Assembly (NCBI GenBank): GCA_029255685.2
Contig: CM055320.2
Coordinates: forward strand, 15,271,111 to 15,335,110
Source of the DNA: Silene conica
Lineage: Eukaryota; Streptophyta; Magnoliopsida; Caryophyllales; Caryophyllaceae
Direction: 5' to 3'
DNA length: 64,000 bases
A program made the translations under genes and the position numbers. This document shows positions 20,429 to 33,600 of this stretch, one piece after another. Positions within the stretch are counted from its first letter, which is position 1; every line of letters starts with the position of its first letter. The notes under the pieces are model-generated. The model was not told the origin of the DNA. It did no database searches and worked only from the letters and a program-made list of their open reading frames with translations.

Positions 20429-23400
20429 TTAAGTGGTGAGAATGGGAGGTAAAGTATCAGATTTCTTGCCAAGAATTCTGGCTTTAGTATCAGGAAAAAA
20501 CTCCATCCCAGGAAGCTCAACAATTCCTCCATCTTCGGTGATCCCAACCGGGTACGCAAGCAAATGTCCTGGAAGATCATGTTCCAAGGCTTCAGCAGAG
20601 TATAAATCCCAGTATTTTTGAGCAATTTGGTTCACCTTTCTTACACATTCTTCACTTTCCGGCTTCTGGAAGACGTTGTCGATCATGCCTAAATGTTCAT
20701 ACCATAATGACATCCTGAACCCGTGAATTTGACCTCTTGCTGCTTGATTTCCGTGTGTTAAGTGGTATGGTTGGTATGCTCCCATTGCTATCTCTGAGTC
20801 TCTCGCTCCATTCATTGATCTTTCGTTTATGTTGGCTGATCCCACGATTATGTACTCATCATCGACTGAAACATATCAACGAGTTAAATTAGGTTATTCT
20901 CCTTTCGTTCCATGGGTCATCGTTTGATCAGCAAAGTCACTTGTGTTCAATATAAGTGACACTTTATTTCTCGGGTCTACTCGTAAATTAGAAAAGCAAA
21001 TGTGAAATGTGAAATGTACCTATCATCATCTTAGCATGAACATAGATCATAAACCGCCTAGCCATTTGAGCTCGACTATAATCCGACTCAAATTCTGGGT
21101 GCTCCTCTGGCTCGTAGTCCCCACTCTTTGGAATCTCGCGATTTCCTAAGCAAAAGAAACACAAGTAGTCCTTCGGGTCGGCCACTAGCCCCTTGGCTCG
21201 AAGAGCCACGGTAATATCAGTATACATCATTTCCATGGTCCGCCTTTGCCAATCCAAAATGGCCTGAACCGAGCCACTATCAGGAAAACCCTCAGGCCAC
21301 ATTGGAACAACAACATAGACCGTAAATCGTTCACCCTTTTCAATCTTACTAATGATTTTTAACGAAAGTTCTTTAGGTATCAAATGTAGCGCTTCAATTG
21401 CAGCAGGGCTTATATCTGTATTTTTCCAAGCAAATGAGCTCCCTAGGAAGTACTGATTTTCAATGTAAATAAACCTTTGTGCACGGCGTATAGCGTTAAT
21501 GTACGCGTCTTGGATGCTCCGATCAATGATGTTGTCTTTTCCACTTACGAGCCCTGCATTAGCAGCCTCTTCAGGGGCATCGGGAAATCCAAAGGCAGCC
21601 CCGCCATCAATGGATCGAAAGACTTGTACATTCCAAGTTTCATCGTCGTTAGGGAATGTGACGGGCGATGGAGGAATGAAAATTGAGTGCATTTCCATGA
21701 GGTCAAGGAGAAGGTCCTTTCCCCCTTGCTTTCTCCACCTCTGCTCGAAATTTTGAAGCACGTCCCATGCTACCGGGCCTTCAAGCTTGGAGTGGATGTC
21801 GTGCCATGGCTCTCGAGGTCCACCTAAATAGAGAGTATATAGCATTAGAATCGGCAAAATCTGATACATGACACGTAGAAATGGCGAATCAAAACGGTCC
21901 TAACTGACCTCTCTGAGAGACTGAGATAACCGATTTGCCTTGAATCCAACCATAATTGAAACAGAGATGGGCAGTGAGTCTATGACCCAATAATGATTAT
22001 TGAGATTAACAATCCATGATTCTTCGAGATAGGATTATGATGGAGTAAAGCAAATTGACTCACTCAATTAAAGCCTCATTTTTTTTATTGTGAAATTGTC
22101 GTCATTCAATTCAATTCTCAATGCAGTTATCATTTTGGGTCATCGTAAAGACTAAAGAGCCTCTCTATGGTAGTAACACAAGGGTAGTGATACGTACATC
22201 AGACCCTCATTTACCCTGTAAATTGCGAGATCCCTTGAAACACTTGGATAATATTTATAGTGTTAGTACATCCAAATTAAACCATTCACAAAACCATGAG
22301 CTACACACTCGATCATAAATCGTGTTTGAAACCCGTCCACATCAAAATGTCAATATGGTTATTTTAAAAAATGTCGACAATACGTTATTCTTGTGTTATA
22401 CTATTATTAAACGTACCTTTCTTGACGGACGTCCCCTTGAAGTTAGGTTGATGGAAATCATCATGATGAGAAGTACCAAGAGTCCTATATAGAGAATGAA
22501 ATTGGGTATCATACCTTCCATCACAAAGGTCTATACCTCCAACAAAGCTTACAAGCCTCCTTCTATCAGAATTTCCATTAGGCATTGCACTATCAACCAC
22601 CACAAGCTTTTGATGATGAGTAAACATCGTCCCAATCTCTATGTTTTGGATAATACTTCTTCCGCTATCCGGATTTCGAGGGCAAAGTACACAATGTACT
22701 TCACTACCTTGAAAATAATTCTGAGTCTCTTGATCATGGGTTGCCATTAATCCATCCTCCCTGAATCCTTTAATGGAAGTCCTATCATCCCAAACAAGCA
22801 TCAAAACTCGAACACCCTCCGAGGCTTTTTTCTTAAGGATCTCACCTAAGGTCATATCACCACCGGGTTTAGGCCTACGAGTGTCCCTAATTAGGGTGAT
22901 ATCCGTGAACACTGACCACCCGGTTATGTAAATCATGTGTTTGGCATCATTAAGGGCATCGAAAATGTCTTCCCAACAACGATTTGGCTCGTAGAATTTG
23001 CCATTGGCTAGAGGAATCCTAGGGACAAAGTTATCAGGAACGTGAGCGTCTTGATATAAGGTGACCTTACACAAGTTCCTTTGAGTGAAAAAAGTGAAGG
23101 GTACACCGGGAAATTTGGGCGTTTTAATCCCTTTACCCCAATTCATATCTCTTGTGACATCAAAGAATTGGACCTTCACATGGATTCTAGCCCCTTTATG
23201 TACAGGCTTGTTATTCTTGTCGAGGATATCGAGCCAATCGTAAAATTCCTCCCCTCCTATGAGTTGGTTAACAGGAAGGTAAGCCCGGCCGAGGAGTGTG
23301 GCTCCTATGGCATTGTCTTGCTTGAGAGTAAAGACCACATGTGAGGCCATATGAGCGCAATAGATGTGAAATTGCTCGTACCATCTTGGGTTCGAGTCCC

Positions 23401-24305
23401 TGTGTTCAAGGAGCCTAGTACGGCCAACTCGAGCTCCCTCAATGTCTACAGTCGCGTACACTCTCCCACCTTCCTGCCCAAACAGTGCTTCAACACCTTC
23501 CACCATCTGCAATATATAAGGATATATTTATAAGTATGCATGGTAGATTGCCAATCACAGTCTTCTTCAAAGATCAAATGTGACTTTTATAGGTTAGACA
23601 TATACAACCTTGTGTATATGTAAAACTTACAATACAACTCAACCCCCAACAAAGATAACTTAACCTCACAGAGTCACAGATGTCGGATAACTTAGCTAAT
23701 AGAAACGGTCAAGATTTCTATTATTATTCATAACACACAAAATAAATATTATCAACCTTAAATATCTAACGCGTGAATTTTTAGTTTTCGAACGTGAAAT
23801 CATGTATCTTGCTTCCTTGAGTTGTTGATTACTTGATAATAAGGATCGATCACATATCTATACTTCCTTTGTCCTATTTATTTGTTTATTTATTTATTTA
23901 TAGAGAACAATTACTCGTTTATTCTTTGTGTGTGAGAGGTATATTAATCAGACGTTGAAGAATATGTATTAATATATCCATGGAGGACAAGTGACCATGT
24001 TAGCATATTAGATTATTTTGATTGGTAAAACTCACGAAGTAAATTAGTAAAATTTAAACTTTTCGTACCAAAAGTATGAAAAATTTCATGATCGGTCCAT
24101 CATGATACCAAACACCAATAAGTTTGACCCGATTGAGCTAGATCATAAATTAAGAAACACAACAAAAATAAAATTAAAAAAGAAAGTAATAATGCAAATT
24201 GAAATGACTAACCTTGAGAAGAAAATTGTTACTACTACCACCAAAGACCTTCTCAGCCTCATATATGGTGACATGAAGTGTTCCATGCAGAAGTATATTT
24301 GCCAT
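20429..24305 (-). CDS. PLDALPHA1: phospholipase D alpha, four coding exons, 807 residues
   Basis: Exons: 24213-24305, 22417-23506, 21020-21823 and 20429-20865, all with GT-AG introns (706, 593 and 154 bp) and matching phases (0, 1, 1). The total is 2424 nt. Phospholipase D hydrolyses membrane phospholipids such as phosphatidylcholine to phosphatidic acid in stress and hormone signalling. Residues 1-150 form the C2 domain (start [20 protein letters not shown]). HKD1 is HQKLVVVD at 329-336; HKD2 is H657, K659 and D664, split by the last intron. The ends ([10 protein letters not shown]) and length match plant PLD alpha. The short first exon is easily missed. A 5'-leader intron is likely (TATAG|CAAAG acceptor 13 bp upstream of ATG). 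No lesions seen. The alpha class is firm; the '1' is a guess. Confidence 0.95.
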
Positions 24306-24373
24306 GTTATCTCAACTTTGCTATACCATTAAACACATTTTAATCAAATCAGGCATAAGAGTAGTACAGTATA

Positions 24374-24452
24374 TGGGGAGGGGATTCGAACCAATGACAT
24401 ATTGTCACGATACCCGGCATCCGTCTTAACCACTAAGGTAACATCCTCGGTT
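24374..24452 (-). repeat. tRNA-derived SINE head or tRNA relic
   Basis: On the minus strand, TTAGTGGTTAAG (A-box-like, 24425-24435 region) is followed about 35 bp later by GGTTCGAATCC (B box, 24382-24392). No complete acceptor stem or CCA-adjacent pairing is apparent, so it is not called a functional tRNA. It sits just upstream of the PLD start codon, probably within the 5'-leader intron. Confidence 0.55.
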
Positions 24453-25353
24453 ATATACGGAGTATTAAAGACATTAATTTTAAAAGCATAGGAAATTAGG
24501 AATCATAATTTTTACATCATATGTGTCAATATATATGTGGGATAACATGTTTTCAAATATAATTAGCACATTTAATAAAAGTAAAATAAATAGTTGTTAC
24601 CTGAAACAAGAGATGAGATATACTTGTGATATTGGTTTAGGTTTGATAATGATAACAAAGAAGCAATGATGGTTAATCAAGAGAATGGTATGAAAATACT
24701 TAAAATAAGGAAGTTTTAATATTAATGAACGACTTGTAGTATAGTTTGAATATTTATTTATGTACTTAAAGAATGATTAGTGTATGTTATATTAGTTAGT
24801 AGATGATAAATGTAGGACTTGGAACGGAAGTAGATCGAGATTGAAATTTCTCCAAAGTCTTGGTCAAGTTTTCATTTCATGTTTATTAATCATAGCTCTC
24901 TAATGCAATAACCATAAAAATTCATTCTAATATAATTTACTTATTTACTTATTGATTTTTCTCAAATGCACGAATGTGTCTTTATTATGATCTATGTTAA
25001 AGTAAGTCAAAAAAAAGTTCAGTTTACTAGAACATATAATGAATAATTGATTGACACGATCACGTTTGAAATTTCCATGCGATATTTAATATAGGGGCCG
25101 ATTTGGGATGGAAAGAGGAGAACACATATGTACCACCCTCAAATTTTAAAATTAATTTAATTGCGGTACTTATTAATATTAGCATAATCTTTAATTAGCT
25201 GAATGGTAGGAGCTTTACTTTATAAACAAAACCACAATCGTAAAATCCTACGTCCCCCTCTGGTTTAATACCAAACTTTTATTTTATAAACATAAATTCT
25301 CAAGAAAACGAGCTTTCATTATAACAAGAGACCACTCTCTCCAAACATTCTAA
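24453..25353. other. PLD upstream region, no gene
   Basis: AT-rich sequence. On the minus strand a possible 5'-leader exon ends TTTCAG|GTAACA near 24600, consistent with a leader intron in the PLD gene. Nothing else is recognised. Confidence 0.4.
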
Positions 25354-25640
25354 GGGGTTAATTGGTTCAACAAGTCCGAATGATATTGAGTGGATTTCGA
25401 TCGTATGGTGGTATGAGTATCCAAATCTATACTTTCTTAATCTCGTTTGGTACACTAGAAATTATAGAGGGGGGAAATGGGGTTTGAATTCAGGGGGAAC
25501 GAGCGGGCATGAGATTCCAAGCGGTTATGGTGGAGTTATAATGCATTGGGTATTTAACACTATTCCATAATCACCCAACCAAACACTTGAATAGACCCGA
25601 TTTATTTCATTTCATTCCAAAATAGTCAACCAAACACGCC
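25354..25640. mobile_element. PIF/Harbinger (Tourist)-like MITE
   Basis: The left end GGGGTTAATTGGTTCAA and right end GTCAACCAAACACGCC are imperfect inverse complements with the TTGGTT core typical of Tourist elements. A 3-bp TAA lies on both sides (25351-25353, 25641-25643). Length is 287 bp, noncoding. Confidence 0.75.
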
Positions 25641-26885
25641 TAAGTTACTTGAATCACCTGTTAGAAATAACTTCGCATATTTCCTATCGACATGTTGTTT
25701 TGCGGTTGCCCTTGGAAAAATAGTGAGATAATATAGGACAAAAAGTGATTTTTTTTCAATACTATTAGAAATTGAGTTTGAATATAAGCTTCTTAAAAAG
25801 TCTTGTTTCCATTTATTCTAAATATAAGTGAATCAAAGTCTTAACAATAGAAAGTTGACATGTACTCCACCTACTTGAAATATTATAGGAATAATCTTTT
25901 GAGTGGAATAGTAGATAATAATATGGGGATGGGACTCCATGGGAGGGATGTGATTTGTGAAGTATAATTGGTCCACAATATTGAAGACATGGCAGCATGT
26001 ATTTAGATGCAATGATGCAATAAGTGCACAGCCATTGGATAATGACTTCCGTAATCTATGCTTTTGGATAGATCGGGCAGGGCTAATCACTACCTAACAC
26101 GATTAGTCAATATAGTTTAAGTGACAAATTATAAGGTCGCGCTCGTATAAAATGTATTTGAAAGAAAAAGATTGTGAGACAAATGCAGTATTATGGCATG
26201 TTCGATAATTAACGTATTATGTTTAGTATAAAGATATGGTATTGAAGAAACACAACCTCAACTCAGCTGGTGACTTTTTGAAGAATTCACAAATAATATA
26301 TATAAGGGGATAATTAGTCCCCGTTCTCAAGGTGGACATTCGACTTATTCGATCAGCATTCTCCCCGCCGTGCAACATTCTGGAGGAGTATGGTGGTCTC
26401 ACCAACAGGCATATGGAGATAAAAAGGAAATCTATTTTATGCCATGTGGGGGCTGTCCACTTTTGAAAGAAAACGAGAAAGAAAATTGTGATTTTATTTA
26501 TATGATAAATCAAATCACATAGAAAATGAGAAATGCCTCTTACATTTCTTATTTAGAAAAGAGAAAAAGTATGAAGGTTAAGTCTCATCATATCTCTCTC
26601 CCTCTCTCTTGACCGGCCACACTCCCTCCGTATAGAGGACTTTTGTTCCTCTATTTTATTCTAATGGTCTCATATTTACTTATCTCTCTAATACTCATAA
26701 AAATAATTTTTTGCTAGTATCTCCAAAAACTAATATTACATATTATTATTTACTAAGGTAGCAAATCTTATATTAGTTAATTAATATTAAGGTTAATATA
26801 TTGCAATGTCTAGACTAAAGTTGTAATATAGGTTTTGGGCTAAGTCATGAAAGTTATTTTAGTTTCTTGGAGGATCTTCCTTTGT
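25641..26885. other. noncoding, nothing firmly recognised
   Basis: No ORF with recognisable content. A CTCCCTCCGTATAGAGGAC motif at about 26621 looks like one end of a Stowaway element without a visible partner. Confidence 0.4.
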
Positions 26886-26970
26886 TAATTTAGCTTTCTT
26901 TTTGACAACAATAAAAAAACATATTATAGAAACAAAATAGATAGCCTCCCTAGCCCTATCATGGGCGTTC

Positions 26971-28372
26971 CTATTTAAGGCTCTTGGGAAGGTAGTTAAT
27001 ACTAAGACAATGGAAAGAAGCTGCTACTTCAAAAAAGTCTTTTATCATGTCCACCATCAGGTAATGCTGCCGCTCCATCTCTGTAAACTGGAGAATGAAA
27101 GACAGACAATCAGAGAATAAAGCAACATGTGTCTGTCCCTGAAGAAGCGCCCACTTCAAAGCCTACAAAAGAACAATAGCCTCTGCGTGAGTAGGTGATT
27201 TCGCTTTAGTCTTCATCCCTCTTTCCATATCGATCTGGGCCCAGCCTCATATATCACCCACCGTAATCTAGCCTCCAAATTGTTATTCCAACTCGCATCT
27301 ACCTTTATCCTTTTCATCAAGCATCATTCTCCCTTCTCAATGAGAAAAAAAGGGTGAGATTCCCGTATAGCTCTTCTCTCATCCGAGATATCCTCATAAG
27401 CCCCTTGCGAGTTATCCTCACTCAGTCCCTTCCTACCCTTCTCCGAACTCCATTTAAGATCATTCACCATCATATTCATATTCAAAAAGAAAACCGGTGG
27501 ATACACACATTCACCTCTAAGAAGGGCATTATTTCTAACTTTCCTGATGCTCCAAAGCATGGACAAAAAGTGAAGAGTCCGATTATCAGAGTCCTCCAAG
27601 TTTCTTAAGTAACTAATCCAATTAATGATCCACCTTCCTAAGCCAATATCCATGGTATGTGTCACATTCAACCCTAATTCAGACCCTGCCCACAATCTCG
27701 AGATGAAGGGGCAATCCCTGAACACATGTTCCAGTACATTTCACTAACCTCATCACCTCCCATTCTACGCATCGGACAATTACTATCACCTTGAACCCCT
27801 CTTTTCACAAATTCAACCCCAATAGGAAGAGTATTAGTAAGGATCTTCCATATCAAAATTCTCCACATATTTGGCCCTGGTAACTTCCAGAGTCTCTTCC
27901 TACAGAAAGACCGAGTATAATCATCAACCTGATTAAAATACTTAAGCGAGCCATTATCCTGAAAAAACTCCTTAAAAGCAATACCATACCCACTTTTCAC
28001 CTTATAGTCCCCACTTCCATTGTAGTGCCATAAGGGCCTACTATTCCTACTCACACTACTAATTGGCATTGCTAGAATCCTTTTAGCATCCCTCTCCTTA
28101 AACAAAAAAGTTATCAAGTTTTCATTCCATCCCCCCTCCTCCTTTCTTAGGTCCGAAACCCTAGTATCCATTAGAAAGATCATCTCTCTCTCTAACAGAT
28201 TGTCATTAGGCTTAGGGGTATCACCCACTACCCATCTGGTTGTCCAAATATTAAACATTGAGTCGATCCCTGGCTTCTAACTCATATTCTCCTCTATAGA
28301 CTCCAAACCATAAGATATACTCTTCTGCGCCCATGACCAATAACTTTTCTTTTTTTTCCTAACCATCCGTAC
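26971..28372 (-). pseudogene. LINE ORF2, 3' part: zf-RVT and RNase H
   Basis: 28258-27674 carries the post-RT linker (GSGDYKVKSGY) and zf-RVT start (WRILIWKILTNTLPIG), with Cys residues partly lost. 27725-27324 continues with FRDCPFISRLW. 27159-26971 gives an RNase H segment with LFSDCLSFI. The pieces are in different frames. It joins 29955 upstream once the inserted LTR is ignored. Confidence 0.8.
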
Positions 28373-28377
28373 ATCAT

Positions 28378-29954
28378 TGATGCGTGTCTATTTTATGATG
28401 TTTTACATCTATTTTTACACACATTTTGTCGCTCATTTACTATGTTTTAACCTCTATTTCCCAACAATTGTCTACTTTCGTATTTTTATGCTCTTTTGCA
28501 GAATTATGCGGAAAAGGGACGGTTTTATACCAAATTTCTGCCCTCGGGATTTTTACATGACCAAGGAGCGTGGACAAGTCAACTCGAAGCGCGAACCAAG
28601 TACCAAGAAGTCAAACCGAGAATAAATCAAGACTGACCTACTGGAAAGTAGGTCGACCGACCTACTACTCTGGTCGGTCGACTTGAGGATTGTTTTAAAA
28701 AGATCAGAAGTCCACCAGGCCCGACAAGAGGTCGACCGACCTAATCACCTGGTCGGTCGACCACAGCGCAGTTTCAGAAGACTTTTCGGAAAGCCCACGC
28801 ACACTCTAGGTCAAAGAGAATCCCTTCTAATTCTCTTATTTAAGCCTAAGACGTGTTTAGGGTTAATCATTCATTTTCGATCATTCAGAATTATTCAGTT
28901 TTATTCAGTTCTTAATCTAGTTTCTAGTTTTAATCTTTCAATTATCTTCAAACACTTTTCTTTAGTTCTATTCATTGTAATCATCAATCTTTCCGCGGGA
29001 TTCAATAAAGTTTGTTCTTTTCTGCCTTAATCCTTGTTCCGGTAATTCTCTTATTAATTACAGTTTCATTATTGTTATTTTAGAATTGCTTGCATCCGGT
29101 TTAAGTTAGAATCCCAAAGCCTTTATTGTTATTGCATGCGTAGATTAATGATCGCCATGAATTCCGTCTTTATTAATGTTATTATTGTTATTTCAGTTTC
29201 CATGAGTAGCTAAATTATATATGTTAGGATGTAGGGAGTAATATGCGTAGATGGTGCGAATCCCGAGACCGACTGTAGCAGCGCCTTGGTCGGCTGACCA
29301 ACCTAACTGGTCGGTCGGCTGAGGTGTTGGTCGGCCGACTGGACTAGCTGGTCGGTCGACCAACGCGCGTATGTTTTCAGACCGTTTTTCTTCGTCGACC
29401 ATAATAACCTACAATGAGATTGAAAGGAGACTTGTAGGATGTTAGTAATGACCTACCCAAGATTGAGAGATACGGGAAGGGCATTGGTTTACGCTTTAAG
29501 ACGGCTAGGTTACTTAAGACTGATAGGTATGTGACCTAGAAATTAGGAATCACCCTTATTGTTGACACCCAATAATTGTGAGACCTAGGAACTAATAGCA
29601 TAGGCCGAAATGAGCTATTAGGTACCATAGACCGAAAGGATATGTTACACCCCTTACGCGACTGCAATACATGTTGACTTAGGATTTACACCATCGTAGC
29701 TATTTACTACCCGAACATCCTAGCATCCTTTTTACTATAGTTTTATCTCATTCATATTTACTTGTTTTATTTTTATTTTTATTTCTAGACTTAGTGACAA
29801 TCATTCTAAACCCCAAATTTGTTACCCTAAAACATTGACCTTAAACAACAAACACTCCCCACCTCTTTGTGGTTCGACCCTTGACTTATGCTATCTAGTC
29901 TTAAGCCGAGGTTTTATAAATCTTATCTTTGGCACCCCTCAACGACGGTCATCA
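28378..29954 (+). mobile_element. solo LTR of a second Ty3/gypsy-type family, 5-bp TSD
   Basis: It starts TGATGCGTGTCTATTTTATG and ends GACGGTCATCA (TG...CA). The flanking duplication is ATCAT at 28373-28377 and 29955-29959. A TTATTTAAG TATA-like box near 28837 suggests plus orientation. Clusters of GGTCGACCGACC and GGTCGGTCGACC palindromes occur near 28650, 28730 and 29290-29370. No internal region is left. It interrupts the LINE coding sequence between the reverse transcriptase and zf-RVT. Confidence 0.87.
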
Positions 29955-32693
29955 ATCATCCAACTTCCCAGACTCACATTTCTCTCTAAAAACCTTTACA
30001 AAATATGAGTTCTTATTAGAAATCACACGCCAAGCTTGTTTTGTTAGTGAAGACTTATTAAAGCAACGTATATCTCTAATTCCGAGACCCCTTCCCTTTT
30101 TTGGTAACCCAAGAAACTTCATACTACACCAATGAACATGCCTTCCTGATCTACACCCAACCCACCAAAAATTTGACAGTAAAGAATTAATTCTTTTTGC
30201 CACTCTTAACGGTACAATAAAGACCGATAAAAAGTAATTAGACAGAGTCGATAGAACCGAATTGATCAGAGTCAGCCTACCCACCAGTAAAAGGAAAATG
30301 TCATTCCATGAAGATACTTTTTGTACCATATTATCAATTATGCCTTGAAAGAAATTATTCCTACCCCCTTGAAGTTCAGTTGGTATCCCCAGATACTTTC
30401 CAATCCCTTTGTTATTCCGTATGTTCAACATCCTCAAGGTGAATTGTATTTGTCTCAAATTAGTGTTAGGACTAAAAACAAACCCAGATTTATCTTCGTT
30501 CAGAACTTGCTCAGATAGACAGCAAAACTCCTTAATAATAGATGTCAACTTCATCATATACTCATCATTATTTTCCAAAAAGAAGATGGCATCAGCAGCA
30601 AAAAAATAAATGAGTAAGTTTTTTCGTACCTCTAGCCAATCGTATACCCTGCAAAAGATTATGTTCCTGTGCATACCTCACATTCTCCGATAAAACCTCC
30701 ATACATAACACCAACAAAAAAGGAGAGAGAGGGTCCCCTTGTCTAAGACCACATAAAGGCTAAAATTGCTTCAAAGGTTTCCATTCAGCAACACCTCATA
30801 TGACATAGAAGTCACGCAATTCATGATAAGGTGGATCAGCCTATTCGGGAAGCCAAACTTCTCCAGGACAGGCCGTAAAAAATCTCATCTAATTCTATCA
30901 TATGTCTTACTCATATCGATTTTAAATGCAAATTTCCCAACCCTCGCTTTTGTTTTAGAATTGATGCAAAAAAAAGCCTCATTCGCAAGGAGAATATTAT
31001 CACTAATAATCCTCACCCCCAGTAAAAGCACTTTAAAACTCCCCCACTAAATATTTCATCATAGTCCCCGTCATTCTATTGGTAATACATTTCGAAATTA
31101 TCCTCATAAACACATCACTTAAGCTAATAGGCCTGTAACTTGTCACTTCTTCAGTATTATCACATTTAGGGATTAAAGATATAAAGGTCCTATTAGCTTC
31201 CTTTAACACGTACCCTGTATTCAGAATAGAGAGAGCTGCTCTTGTGAAATCATGCTTGATATTAAACCAACAATTCTGAAAAAACACTGCAGGACCCCAT
31301 CAGGGCCAGGAGATTTCATGGCACCCATTTGAAAAATCGCCCTTTGAACCTCTTTAGAAGTAAAAGGTTTATTAAGATAGTCAAAGTCCCCGTCTTTCAC
31401 CCTATTCCGTAGTTCCCCCACAAAATCCAAGAGCTTTCGACTATTATCATTTGTGCCTCTTTTTCTCCTGGTCTGAAAATGCTTTGGAAATGATTCTGAA
31501 AAACAGCTCCGATTTTTTCTTCCTCATATTCCCATTGACCTAATTCATTCTTAATACCTAAAATACAATTTATTCCTTCACGCCCCTTAACCCAGTTAAA
31601 GAAAAATTTCGAGCAGGTATCCCCATCCACATTCCATCTCATCTTAGCACGTTGTTTCCATAAAATCTCACATGCTCTCCCAAACGCTTTAACATCCTCA
31701 TTAACTTTTGAGTATACCATATCATCACCTAAATCCATAGCTAAATCCATCCCTTCAATCAACGCTTTATCAAACTCATCCCATTTATATTCTCATTCTT
31801 GCTTTTTTTCAATACTCCATTTCTTAACCCCCTTGTCGTACCTCACTAAGTTTCCTAACCAAACAATAGGTAGGAGAGCTCCAAAAACCTCCTCGCCAAA
31901 TATTATCTATTATTTCTCGGCACTCTTCATATTCCAATGCCCATGCATCAATCTTGTAGGGCCTCTTATTCGATCGTTTCGTGAGGTCAAGATCAAGCTC
32001 AATAGGCGCATGGTCCGATATTTGAATGGGATGATGTTGAATACCCGAGTTAGGAAATAACAACAACCACTCTTTGGATCCTAAGGCCTTGTCAATGCGT
32101 TCATACACTCTCCTCTTCCCTTTTCTATTATTACACCATGTAAACTTTGGCCCTTTATGCGGAATATCCACCAATTCATTTCTCATCCTCCATTTCGTAA
32201 ACTCTATGAAACTTAGAACTGGTCTTGTATTCTTACTTCATTTTCCCAAGTAACCTCTACCTGATTAAAATCTCCCACGTACGATAAGGAAATGAGATTC
32301 AAAACTTGCAAGTACAAAGTCAACTCCTCCAACACCGACTTCCTCTTCGTAATATCCGGTTCACCATAAAATAAACAATATACCACGAACGACCATACAA
32401 TTTTTTTACTAAAGTCACGACGAAGTTCTTACATGCATAATTAACAACCATATTCAAACTTTTCCTCCATCCTAACCACAGCACCCTTCCCCCGATGAGC
32501 CAAAAGCATCAAAACCCGCCGAATTCACAAAACCAAACGATCTAAAGGATGGGCTAACACTACAAAAGTTACACTTAGTCTCCATAAGAAAAATAAAATC
32601 ATGATACTTACTACTAATAAGCGCTCTTATTTTAAGAATTGTAGGAGAGAGCGGATTATTTAAGCCCTTACAATTCCAGACTAACCCATTCAT
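29955..32693 (-). pseudogene. LINE ORF2, 5' part: endonuclease and reverse transcriptase
   Basis: It starts at ATG 32693 with the endonuclease motif LVWNCKGLNNP. SDHAP occurs in the 31824-32186 fragment and SPGPDG near 31330. The catalytic reverse transcriptase motif at about 30590 reads FAADAIFF, where the LINE at 332 has FADDLIIF, so one catalytic aspartate is lost. At least five frame changes occur. This domain could not polymerise. Confidence 0.82.
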
Positions 32694-33357
32694 GTATCAC
32701 GAGGAGGTTGAGATGGTCCAACCTCCGCAAAGCCTTCATTTTCTTCTTCCATCGAAGACGCACTTGACTCCTCCATAACAACATCAGGTACCTGAATATG
32801 AAATCCCATATCCCCAACCTTCATCTGGAAACCCATTGTCTTCTCCTTCTTCTCAACATTCTGCTGCCCCTTCAACTTAATTCGCTCCCTTCCCCTTGCA
32901 CGACTTCTTCAACCGAATCCATACTACCCTCTGGCAAAACAATATCATCCGTTTGAGTACAACACTTCATTTTCCTTGCACGCCTGATCTCTTGTAAGAA
33001 TTCCTCCCTCATAGAATCCTTCTGGTACGCATCTATCATCCCCAAGCAGCCATCTGAATTGCTACCCGTCCTTGAATACCTCCGAATATTTGCATGCAAA
33101 GGTTTCGTAGGCTGTAAATATGCTTCAGGATGGGGTTGATGAACTTTATGTTGATCATCACCATAATCCTCTCCCCCAATATTCTCATTATCATAACCGC
33201 GACCATATCTTCCAAACTGATGTTCCAATTCCATCTTCCTCCTAAAAGTCTCACACCTTCTTCTTTTATTATTTTTCAGTTTATAACTCTTGATCGAAAG
33301 ACCCTGGATTGAATGCCGAATCCCCTGGCATTTCCAAGCCTTAAATAGCCTCCTCAA
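32690..33357 (-). pseudogene. LINE ORF1 C-terminal region
   Basis: Two overlapping frames (33357-32872 and 32875-32690) form a charged region, RRKMELEHQFGRYGRGYD then a Met/Glu-rich tail ending PPRDT, with one frame change between them. The final TGA overlaps the ATG of ORF2 as ATGA, the same arrangement as in the LINE at 332. No DUF4283 or zinc knuckle is visible, so the N-terminal part is missing or beyond recognition. Confidence 0.6.
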
Positions 33358-33600
33358 ATTCTCTGAAAAAACATAACCCTTCGAAAACCCTAAAAAAACC
33401 TTCTCCCTAATTGGGTTTCACAAAAGTGAAGATCTTGGAAAAGACACCCACCAACACGACTAAAGCCAATCCCACATTCACCTTAACCCTAACCCTAAAA
33501 ACAACCTTCAAAACCCAAAATATAGCTCTCTGATACACACCGATAAACAACCCAATTAAACTACTTCGAAAAAATACATTGTCAGAAACTCTCAATCACC

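Larger units (their letters stand above)
26886..33600 (-). mobile_element. decayed full-length-like LINE, split by a solo LTR
   Basis: Reading on the minus strand, an ORF1 C-terminal region (33357-32690) is followed by endonuclease, reverse transcriptase, zf-RVT and RNase H fragments. An A-tract marks the 3' end near 26886. About 5.1 kb of LINE remains once the 1577-bp solo LTR at 28378-29954 is removed. Many frameshifts and stops make it nonfunctional. The 5' limit near 33600 is approximate. Confidence 0.85.

Noticed and set aside
24374-24452. Functional tRNA gene
   Set aside because: A and B boxes are present, but I could not pair a complete acceptor stem and anticodon arm.
33481-33498. 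Interstitial telomere repeat (CCCTAACCCTAA)
   Set aside because: Only two units, in a region rich in AACCCTA-like text; chance or promoter telo-box level.
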